DNA from: Ruminococcaceae bacterium UBA3903
GTDB taxonomy: Bacteria; Bacillota; Clostridia; Oscillospirales; Acutalibacteraceae
Reading direction: 5' to 3'
Length of the DNA stretch: 6,756 bases
NCBI GenBank assembly: GCA_002391625.1
Contig: DGFJ01000021.1
Location: forward strand, 1-6,756
Shown: piece after piece, positions 1-4,728 of the stretch
How the letters are laid out: each line of letters opens with the position of its first letter
How positions within the stretch are numbered: position 1 is the first letter of the stretch
Translations under genes and position numbers: made by a program
Notes under the pieces: model-generated
Told to the model about the DNA's origin: nothing
Databases searched by the model: none
What the model saw: only the letters and a program-made list of their open reading frames with translations

Positions 1-36
1 ACGTCGCTGAAAGACACCAGCTTCTGGCGACAATGT

Positions 37-112
37 GGGAGCATAGCTCAGCTGGGAGAGCATCTGCCTTACAAGCAGAGGGTCACAGGTTCGAGCCCTG
101 TTGTTCCCACCA
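37..112 (+). tRNA. tRNA-Val (anticodon TAC)
   Basis: The cloverleaf closes completely. Acceptor GGGAGCA pairs with TGTTCCC (102-108). The D-arm begins TAGCTC. The anticodon stem TCTGC/GCAGA encloses loop CTTACAA with anticodon TAC at 70-72, and the T-arm carries GGTTCGAGCC. The discriminator is A109 and the CCA end is encoded in the DNA. It is the first recognisable member of the left tRNA array, five bases before tRNA-Asp. Confidence 0.96.
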
Positions 113-117
113 TATTT

Positions 118-194
118 GGCCTGGTAGTTCAGTTGGTTAGAACGCTAGCCTGTCACGCTAGAGGTCGTCGGTTCGAACCCGATCCAGGTCGCCA
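118..194 (+). tRNA. tRNA-Asp (anticodon GTC)
   Basis: Acceptor GGCCTGG pairs with CCAGGTC (184-190), with one G-T wobble. The anticodon stem CTAGC/GCTAG encloses loop CTGTCAC with anticodon GTC at 152-154. The discriminator is G191, as usual for tRNA-Asp, and CCA is encoded. Only six bases separate it from tRNA-Phe, so the array is surely co-transcribed and cut apart by RNases. Confidence 0.97.
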
Positions 195-200
195 AATTTT

Positions 201-276
<76 letters not shown>

Positions 277-283
277 TAAAACT

Positions 284-359
284 GCGGATGTAGCTCATCT
301 GGTAGAGCGCCACCTTGCCAAGGTGGAGGTAGCGAGTTCGAGCCTCGTCATCCGCTCCA
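284..359 (+). tRNA. tRNA-Gly (anticodon GCC)
   Basis: Acceptor GCGGATG pairs with CATCCGC (349-355). The anticodon stem CCACC/GGTGG encloses loop TTGCCAA with anticodon GCC at 317-319. The discriminator is T and CCA is encoded. The acceptor stem and discriminator are identical to those of the tRNA-Gly(TCC) at 6446-6519, as expected for two isoacceptors charged by one glycyl-tRNA synthetase. Confidence 0.97.
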
Positions 360-362
360 ATC

Positions 363-389
363 GGCACTCTTATTTTGAGTGCCATTTTT
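363..389 (+). terminator. Intrinsic terminator inside the tRNA array
   Basis: GGCACTC (363-369) and GAGTGCC (377-383) form a perfect 7-bp stem around a 7-base loop, followed by A and five T. This has the form of a Rho-independent terminator. It lies between tRNA-Gly and tRNA-Cys with no room for a promoter after it, so it probably attenuates rather than ends transcription, or serves as a processing structure. Confidence 0.7.
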
Positions 390-393
390 GTAC

Positions 394-468
394 GGCGACA
401 TAGCCAAGCGGTAAGGCATGGGTCTGCAAAACCCTGATTCCCCAGTTCAAATCTGGGTGTCGCCTCCA
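394..468 (+). tRNA. tRNA-Cys (anticodon GCA)
   Basis: Acceptor GGCGACA pairs with TGTCGCC (458-464). The anticodon loop CTGCAAA carries GCA at 426-428. The outermost anticodon-stem pair is T-T, a tolerated mismatch. The discriminator is T465, the base that identifies tRNA-Cys, and CCA is encoded. It stands apart from the other four tRNAs, separated by a 34-base gap that holds a terminator-like hairpin. Confidence 0.96.
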
Positions 469-471
469 AAT

Positions 472-510
472 AAAAGCGATAAAGTTCCGATAGGAGCTTT
501 ATCGCTTTTT
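472..510 (+). terminator. Terminator of the left tRNA array
   Basis: A very long hairpin: AAAAGCGATAAAG (472-484) pairs with CTTTATCGCTTTT (497-509). TTCC/GGAG (485-488 with 493-496, one wobble) extends it to a GATA loop, and the T run follows at once. It begins four bases after the tRNA-Cys CCA end, so it marks the end of the array. Confidence 0.9.
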
Positions 511-672
511 CTATGTCTTGATATTTCCATGACCTTATTATTTTATAATAATATTTATACTATTAAATAAATTAATTAAAATGGTCATTAACGCTGTATG
601 CACAACGGCACTGTGGCAGGACGGCGGTCAGTCTACGCCACCAACATTTAGTATAGAGATGATTTTTTATGC
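511..672. other. Gene-free spacer before the tyrS promoter
   Basis: No convincing gene is present. The first part (about 535-582) is almost pure A/T. It is followed by an unusually GC-rich block (about 591-645) that can form alternative small stems, GTGGC (613-617) with GCCAC (637-641) or GGCG (623-626) with CGCC (636-639). A 31-codon open frame from ATG 581 lacks a ribosome site and is not called. Confidence 0.5.
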
Positions 673-701
673 TTGACAAATTGGTAGGATTTTAATATAC
701 T
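673..701 (+). promoter_or_regulatory. Sigma-A promoter of tyrS
   Basis: A consensus -35 TTGACA (673-678), a 17-base spacer, and a -10 TATACT (696-701). The predicted start, about 708, is exactly where the T-box leader fold begins, which supports the call. The 15 bases TATGCTTGACAAATT around the -35 recur identically in the tRNA promoter at 6379-6393. Confidence 0.88.
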
Positions 702-707
702 GTGTTT

Positions 708-988
708 AACAGCTATGAACAGAAAAAGTAACTATGAACAAACGGCACAGAGAAGCTGCGTGTGGTGAGAGCAGCAGCGTTATTCTGGTGAAAATACATC
801 TGGGAGCTGCCATGCTGAACATAATAATTAGGTGTGGTCGGGTTCACCCGTTACAGTGATAGGGTATTACATTGTACCCGTAAGGCTGTTGCTGTGAGGC
901 AACAGTAAATTGAGGTGGTACCACGGATTGCTTTTACAAATTTCCGTCCTCTGTAAAGCCATTGTTGGCTAAACAGGGGACTTTTTTT
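708..988 (+). promoter_or_regulatory. T-box leader (tyrosine) controlling tyrS
   Basis: A cis-acting RNA that binds uncharged tRNA-Tyr and lets transcription continue into tyrS. Stem I closes with CAGC-ATG (710-717, one bulged base) against CATGCTG (811-817), with CAGA/TCTG (720-723 with 799-802) below the specifier loop. The loop carries AGTAA (727-731) opposite GAAAATAC, which places the Tyr codon TAC at 795-797. A stem, CTGTTGC/GCAACAG (886-905), precedes the T-box core. The antiterminator pairs GAGG (912-915) with CCTC (948-951) and ACGGA (923-927) with TCCGT (943-947) around a bulge holding TGGT (916-919), complementary to the ACCA end of tRNA-Tyr. The competing terminator reuses 946-951. 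The specifier follows from the fold and the downstream gene; the rest is visible in the sequence. Confidence 0.93.
946..988 (+). terminator. T-box regulated terminator
   Basis: GTCCTCTGT (946-954) pairs with ACAGGGGAC (973-981), with one T-G wobble. AGCC/GGCT (957-960 with 967-970) continues the stem inside, and seven T follow (982-988). Its left arm overlaps the right arm of the antiterminator, so the two folds exclude each other. This is the default, off state when tRNA-Tyr is charged. Confidence 0.92.
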
Positions 989-1030
989 GTCCCCGAAAAC
1001 AACTATTATATTTTAGGAGGATTATTTAAA

Positions 1031-2296
1031 ATGGGCGTTTATGATGAACTAAAAGCCAGAGGCTTAGTAGCACAGGTTACTAATGAGGAGCAGGTAAAAG
1101 ACCTGTTAAACAACGGTAAAACACATTTTTATATCGGCTTTGACCCTACGGCAGACAGCCTGCACGTTGGTCACTTTGTACAGGTTATGGTTATGGCTCA
1201 TATGCAAAAGGCTGGTCATACACCGATTGCCTTATTTGGCGGCGGTACAGGTATGATAGGTGACCCATCAGGTAAAAGCGATATGAGAAAAATGCTTACC
1301 TGTGAGGATATTGACCACAATATTTCATGCTTTCAAAAGCAGATGTCACGTTTGGTAGATTTTTCAGACGGTAAGGCAATAATGGTAAATAATGCAGATT
1401 GGTTAACAGACCTAAACTATATTAATTTTATCAGGGAAATAGGGGTGCATTTCACCGTTGCAAAAATGCTGAGTGCTGAATGCTACAAGCAACGTATGGA
1501 ACGTGGTGGGTTGACATTTTTTGAACTGAATTATATGTTAATGCAAAGCTACGACTTCTTTGTGCTGAATCAAAAATACGGTTGTCAGCTGGAATTGGGT
1601 GGTGACGACCAGTGGAGTAATATTATTGGCGGTGTAGAACTAATAAGAAAAATTGCCGCTAAAAATAGTGAGAAAACCGGTGAGCCTATTCCAAAAACTG
1701 CTGAGTCCTTTGGTATGACATTTACTTTGCTGACTACCAGCGAGGGCAAAAAAATGGGTAAAACTGAAAATGGTGCTGTGTGGCTAGACCCTGAAAAAAC
1801 CAGCCCATATGAATTTTACCAGTACTGGAGAAATGTGGCGGATGCAGATGTTATCCGCTGCTTGAAAATTCTTACCTTCCTGCCATTATCAGAGATAGAT
1901 GAGCTGGCTAAGCTGGAGGGCAGTCAGCTGAATAAAGCTAAGGAAATTTTAGCTTTTGAGGTTACAAAGCTTATCCACGGTGGGGAAGAGGCTGTGAAAG
2001 CACAACAGGGTGCAAAAGCCTTATTTGGTGGCAATGCAGACACAAACAATATGCCATCTACACAGTTAAATGATGATGATATGACTGACGGTGCTATGGG
2101 TATACTTGACCTGTTAATAAAAACAGGGTTAGCGGCATCTAAAAGTGAAGCCAGACGCTTGGTTACACAGGGTGGTATTTCTATTGACGATGAAAAGGTT
2201 ACAGATGCAAACGCACAAATAGCAGTACAAGCTTTTGAAAAGGGCTATGTTATCATTAAAAGAGGAAAAAAAGTATTCCATAAAGCTATGATGTAA
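1031..2296 (+). CDS. tyrS: Tyrosyl-tRNA synthetase (TyrRS)
   Basis: A cytoplasmic class I synthetase that activates tyrosine with ATP and loads it on tRNA-Tyr. The 421-residue length fits bacterial TyrRS. The HIGH motif is HVGH at 45-48 (after GFDPTADSL). The tyrosine-pocket segments are YMLMQSYDF (168-176) and GGDDQWSNI (190-198). The KMSKS-type loop is KMGKT at 241-245. A C-terminal S4 RNA-binding domain spans about 357-415 (ASKSEARRLVTQGGI). The start is ATG 1031, which follows AGGAGG (1015-1020). The frame stays open back to a TTG at 962, but that lies inside the T-box terminator hairpin and is not a plausible start. The gene is transcribed from the promoter at 673-701, controlled by the tyrosine T-box, and ends with its own terminator, so it is probably monocistronic. 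No key motif is missing. Confidence 0.97.
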   Translation: MGVYDELKARGLVAQVTNEEQVKDLLNNGKTHFYIGFDPTADSLHVGHFVQVMVMAHMQKAGHTPIALFGGGTGMIGDPSGKSDMRKMLTCEDIDHNISCFQKQMSRLVDFSDGKAIMVNNADWLTDLNYINFIREIGVHFTVAKMLSAECYKQRMERGGLTFFELNYMLMQSYDFFVLNQKYGCQLELGGDDQWSNIIGGVELIRKIAAKNSEKTGEPIPKTAESFGMTFTLLTTSEGKKMGKTENGAVWLDPEKTSPYEFYQYWRNVADADVIRCLKILTFLPLSEIDELAKLEGSQLNKAKEILAFEVTKLIHGGEEAVKAQQGAKALFGGNADTNNMPSTQLNDDDMTDGAMGILDLLIKTGLAASKSEARRLVTQGGISIDDEKVTDANAQIAVQAFEKGYVIIKRGKKVFHKAMM

Positions 2297-2311
2297 TCTG
2301 AATTTTTATGT

Positions 2312-2357
2312 AAACAGCGTAGGGGCTGTATATAGTAAGCCCTTATGCTGTTTTTTT
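2312..2357 (+). terminator. Terminator of tyrS
   Basis: AAACAGC (2312-2318) pairs with GCTGTTT (2347-2353). The stem continues inward through GTAGGGGCT/AGCCCTTAT with two wobbles to a 10-base loop (2328-2337). The seven-T run (2351-2357) overlaps the end of the right arm. It begins 15 bases after the tyrS stop. Confidence 0.92.
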
Positions 2358-2392
2358 GCTAGGAAAAAATACAATTTTTCAGCGGAGGCGTC

Positions 2393-3043
2393 ATGAATAT
2401 ATTAAAACCTAAAATACCTGACCAGTTAACCGCTGTAGATGATCTGCAATCATACAGCGAAGACTATAGACGGGATGAGGCAGCGGTAAAGAGTATTTCG
2501 GTTACCAATAATTGCATACAGTATGGCAATATGTACAAGCTGGATGTTAGAGGTGCAGTGTTCAAAAACTGCGTCTTTATTGATTGCGATTTTGAAAAGG
2601 CTAGCTTTCAGGATGTGATTTTTCATGGGTGCGATTTTTCTAACAGTAACCTGAGAGAGTCGTATTTTAATAAGTGCAGTTTTTCGTCATGTAAATGCCT
2701 TGGTACAGATTTTAGCGAGGTGATATTAAAGCAAATAGAAATACAAAACAGTAATTATCAGTATTAGGATTTTGTAAAGTCAAGGCTTGATAGCGTATAC
2801 CTAAGAAGCTGTAATTTTTCAGGTGTGACTATGTCACAAATGATTATAAAAAAATTTGTGGCGGAGGAATGTAAATTTATAGGAGGGAACTTTTTTCATA
2901 CGTCGCTTAAGGGTGTGGACTTTTCCACCTGTGAAATAGATGGATTGGTGGTATCTGACAGTATGACAGAGCTGCGTGGCTGTGTTATTAACCAGTTTCA
3001 AGCACCACAAATAGCTCAAATGTGTGGATTAGTAGTAAAGTAA
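2393..3043 (+). pseudogene. Pentapeptide-repeat protein, interrupted by one in-frame TAG
   Basis: Two open frames, 2393-2767 and 2768-3043, are one gene of 217 codons in the same frame, broken only by TAG at 2765-2767 (codon 125). From about residue 53 the protein is a string of five-residue units with F/L in the central position (VF-KNCVF-IDCDF-EKASF), the pattern of a right-handed quadrilateral beta-helix. The register continues without slip across the stop (QNSNY, QY-stop-DF, VKSRL, DSVYL, RSCNF) to about residue 195. Residues 1-50 form a non-repetitive lead-in. The start ATG 2393 has GGAGG at 2384-2388. No clear promoter lies between the tyrS terminator and the start. Such proteins often act by mimicking DNA shape or as scaffolds, but nothing here shows a target, and there is no clear sign of a Qnr-type gyrase protector. 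Either the gene is dead through one nonsense change, or it yields a 124-residue product, amber readthrough, or an internal restart near GTG 2825/ATG 2831. A recent pseudogene is the simplest reading. Confidence 0.8.
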
Positions 3044-3073
3044 TTCGTCTTATGGTGCTTAGTACCAAAAAAG

Positions 3074-3102
3074 TTGAATTTATTAAAGATTTGGTGTATA
3101 AT
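3074..3102 (+). promoter_or_regulatory. Sigma-A promoter of the D,D-carboxypeptidase gene
   Basis: -35 TTGAAT (3074-3079), a 17-base spacer, and a perfect -10 TATAAT (3097-3102). It lies 30 bases after the pentapeptide gene stop. It predicts a leader of about 130 bases before ATG 3240. That leader contains the perfect palindrome ATTATATATAAT (3130-3141) and a T-rich stretch (3165-3171), but no riboswitch class that I recognise. Confidence 0.8.
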
Positions 3103-3239
3103 GTTCTCATTACTTTTGCACAGAAAGATATTATATATAATGTAGGTTAGCCTAATTTTGGCGGGTTTTTTATGTATAATTACAATAACGCACAGTTTTT
3201 GTACCTTATCTGTATATTGTGAGGAGAAGTAAATCTATT

Positions 3240-4232
3240 ATGGTTACTAAAAAAAGACATACAGGCGGCAGATTTCATATTAGAAATAAATATCCAGTAA
3301 TGGTTGCGGTAACATTTCTTGTTTATATATTTGCTTTTGTTTTTATGGTGTCTTTCGCCGTTATGGCGGGACCATCAATAACAGCACAGGGCAATACGGT
3401 GGCTACTGTACCAAATGTTACAGGAACGCAAGCCCAGATAAGCTATACAACAACCAGTATTGAAAACAGCTATGTGAATCTTGGTCCATTGATTCTTGTT
3501 AATAACGACAACAGCTGTGAAATAGATGGTGTTAACCTAACCCCCTTGTACGAAAATTCTAACGGCACATATATGGTTGCTGATTATGATGTTTCTATAA
3601 ATAGTGCAGTTCTTCAGTATGTTAATAATCTCTTTGGCGATTTTCATCAGCTAGTAGGTGACAACGATATATTTGTTAACAGTGCTTATCGCAGTAAAGA
3701 AATACAGGAGAGCATATATAATACAGAAATGCAGAGCCGTGCAGACGGTGAAATGGCTAATACAGGTGAGGAATTTGTAGCAAAGCCAGGTTATAGCGAG
3801 CATCAAGCGGGCTATTCCTTCGACCTGTCACTAATGGATGATGACGGCGTTATCACACAATATGCAGGCGAGGATAAGTATAGCTGGATAAACCAGAATT
3901 GTTCTAAATATGGCTTTGTTGTCAGGTACCCTGAAACCAAGGCACAGGTAACAGGCTATGGCTTTGAGCCGTGGCATTTTAGATATGTAGGTGAGCCACA
4001 CGCTGTTTATATGACACAGAACGACCTATGCTTAGAAGAATATATAACCTTGATAAAAACACATACGGTTGATATGCCATTGTATATTACAGACTTATCC
4101 CTAAATAAATGGGTAGTTTATTATGCTCCTGCCGAAAGTGGCAATACTACTAGAATTTCCATTCCAAGTGATAGGGAATATCAAATTTCTGGTAATAACG
4201 TAGATGGCTTTATTGTAACCTTTAAAATATGA
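3240..4232 (+). CDS. VanY-type D-alanyl-D-alanine carboxypeptidase (peptidase family M15B), membrane-anchored
   Basis: A zinc peptidase predicted to remove the terminal D-Ala from peptidoglycan stem peptides on the outer face of the membrane. It has 330 residues. A short basic N-terminus (residues 1-17) is followed by one membrane helix at about 18-43 (YPVMVAVTFLVYIFAFVF), a linker to about 85, and the catalytic domain at about 110-260. Family signatures are visible: VNSAYRS (146-152), S-x-H-x-x-G with Zn ligands H188 and D195 (SEHQAGYSFD), and EPWHFRYVG with catalytic E243 and Zn ligand H246. Residues 280-330 add a beta-rich tail beyond the peptidase core. ATG 3240 is preferred, with GAGGAG at 3221-3226, although the 13-base spacing is long. 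A GTG at 3219 in the same frame has no ribosome site and overlaps this one. The gene has its own promoter and terminator. There are no vanA/B-type neighbours, so this is a housekeeping wall-trimming enzyme rather than a resistance gene. Confidence 0.9.
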   Translation: MVTKKRHTGGRFHIRNKYPVMVAVTFLVYIFAFVFMVSFAVMAGPSITAQGNTVATVPNVTGTQAQISYTTTSIENSYVNLGPLILVNNDNSCEIDGVNLTPLYENSNGTYMVADYDVSINSAVLQYVNNLFGDFHQLVGDNDIFVNSAYRSKEIQESIYNTEMQSRADGEMANTGEEFVAKPGYSEHQAGYSFDLSLMDDDGVITQYAGEDKYSWINQNCSKYGFVVRYPETKAQVTGYGFEPWHFRYVGEPHAVYMTQNDLCLEEYITLIKTHTVDMPLYITDLSLNKWVVYYAPAESGNTTRISIPSDREYQISGNNVDGFIVTFKI

Positions 4233-4243
4233 TAATTGCAGAG

Positions 4244-4273
4244 GGGGCAGCCTTTAGGGCTGCTCCGTTTTTT
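4244..4273 (+). terminator. Terminator of the D,D-carboxypeptidase gene
   Basis: GGGGCAGCC (4244-4252) pairs with GGCTGCTCC (4258-4266) with one G-T wobble, around loop TTTAG. G and six T follow. It begins 12 bases after the TGA stop. There is no T run in the opposite direction, so it serves only the plus strand. Confidence 0.9.
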
Positions 4274-4285
4274 GATAATACACAA

Positions 4286-4323
4286 TTATGGCACCACCAT
4301 TAATAAAAACGATGATGCCATAA
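4286..4323 (-). repeat. 13-bp inverted repeat downstream of spoVM
   Basis: TTATGGCACCACC (4286-4298) and GATGATGCCATAA (4311-4323) flank a 12-base centre. Read as minus-strand RNA, all 13 pairs form, two of them G-U. Read as plus-strand RNA, the same two positions are A-C mismatches. This asymmetry points to a structure in the minus transcript, about 57 bases beyond the spoVM stop. It lacks a T run, so it may be a 3'-end stabiliser rather than a classic terminator. Confidence 0.55.
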
Positions 4324-4380
4324 AATATTCCTATGAGGTGGGTGCTGACAGCTTACCATTATTTGGTATGTATAGGGATT

Positions 4381-4473
4381 TTACCCTTGTATAAGCTCCA
4401 CCTTTTTAATTTTAAAAACCTTCCTCAGAACAAAGCCCCAAACCTTTGGTTTGTCAATAACGACTACTTTCAT
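4381..4473 (-). CDS. spoVM: SpoVM-like sporulation peptide (30 aa)
   Basis: A 30-residue peptide beginning MKVVVIDKPKVWGFVLRK. It lines up without gaps with what I recall of Bacillus subtilis SpoVM (26 residues, MKFYTIKLPKFLGGIVRA): M1, K2, I6, P9, K10, G13 and R17 are shared, with hydrophobic residues at the other helix-face positions. In B. subtilis, SpoVM is an amphipathic helix that senses the convex outer forespore membrane and anchors the SpoIVA coat base layer. The start is strongly supported by GGAGGA (4486-4481), seven bases upstream. The stop of the preceding 47-residue gene abuts this ribosome site, so the two are co-transcribed and probably translationally coupled. The tail after residue 22 (IKKVELIQG) is a few residues longer than in Bacillus. 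The assignment rests on recalled family sequence and has not been tested by a search. It implies a spore-forming host. Confidence 0.75.
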   Translation of the reverse strand: MKVVVIDKPKVWGFVLRKVFKIKKVELIQG

Positions 4474-4486
4474 ATACGTATCCTCC

Positions 4487-4630
4487 TTAGCATTTACAAA
4501 TAGCTAGAGCCAAAATGATAATTACCACAGCGGCTATTACTAAAACAAATCTGTCAGGAAACAGACAGCCACACAGTAAACCGATGCCAAAAGCCAATAG
4601 ACCGCCCTTTTGATTTCCGTAACACCTCAT
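4487..4630 (-). CDS. Small cysteine-rich two-helix membrane protein upstream of spoVM (47 aa)
   Basis: I do not recognise the family. The product begins MRCYGNQKGG, then has two hydrophobic stretches, about residues 10-24 (GLLAFGIGLLCGCLF) and 28-45 (FVLVIAAVVIIILALAIC), joined by a PDR turn. This is the shape of a membrane hairpin. Five of its 47 residues are cysteine (3, 20, 22, 45, 47), including C-G-C and a terminal C-K-C. The start ATG 4630 is preceded by GGTGGTGA (4643-4636), five bases upstream. Its TAA is followed immediately by the spoVM ribosome site, with only 13 bases between the two reading frames. Co-transcription suggests a role in sporulation at the forespore or mother-cell membrane; this is inference from position. 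A weak TATTAT -10-like box (4688-4683) lies upstream, but no convincing sigma-E promoter was found by eye. Confidence 0.72.
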   Translation of the reverse strand: MRCYGNQKGGLLAFGIGLLCGCLFPDRFVLVIAAVVIIILALAICKC

Positions 4631-4693
4631 TAAAATCACCACCAACAGGTAATAGATATAGGCCGTAACCTTACCTCTCTACATAATACGTTG

Positions 4694-4728
4694 GCATTAA
4701 TATTGTGTTACAATTAAATGCTTTTTTT
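4694..4728 (+). terminator. Terminator-like hairpin, plus orientation, across the dockerin gene stop
   Basis: GCATTAATATTG (4694-4705) and CAATTAAATGC (4711-4721) form an imperfect, AT-rich stem around TGTTA, and seven T follow on the plus strand (4722-4728). It overlaps the last codons of the minus-strand gene. No plus-strand gene needs it, so it may block antisense transcription entering the dockerin gene, or serve as an RNA 3' structure for that gene. Confidence 0.4.

Noticed and set aside
1..36. Possible 3' end of an upstream tRNA (ACACCA at 14-19) or a hairpin GTCG...CCAG/CTGGCGAC
   Set aside because: If CCA 17-19 ended a tRNA, the invariant C61 position would be T4, which does not fit. 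Too little sequence is present to decide, so the stretch is left unassigned.
529..588. ATGACC / GGTCAT inverted repeat flanking an A/T-only stretch
   Set aside because: The six-base arms are nearly 50 bases apart and the flanks do not extend the pairing. Likely chance.
2370..2375. TACAAT as a -10 for the pentapeptide gene
   Set aside because: No -35 at the right distance, and transcription would begin at the ribosome site.
2825..3043. Separate 72-residue gene starting at GTG 2825
   Set aside because: There is no ribosome site, and it is in frame with and continues the repeat register of the upstream frame, so it is treated as the 3' part of one interrupted gene.
3175..3180. Second TATAAT close to the D,D-carboxypeptidase gene
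   Set aside because: No -35-like hexamer at 16-18 bases; the box at 3097-3102 has both elements.
4272..4394. Plus-strand frame of about 40 codons with protein-like composition (HNYGTTINKNDDAIKYSYEV...)
   Set aside because: It has no ATG and no ribosome site, begins inside the D,D-carboxypeptidase terminator, and runs over the spoVM 3' end. An open run of this length is expected by chance in this composition.
4683..4711. Promoter for the 47-residue gene (TATTAT at 4688-4683 with GTAACA or TTGTAA as -35)
   Set aside because: Poor -35 or poor spacing, and no clear sigma-E boxes were found by eye. Noted only as a weak possibility.
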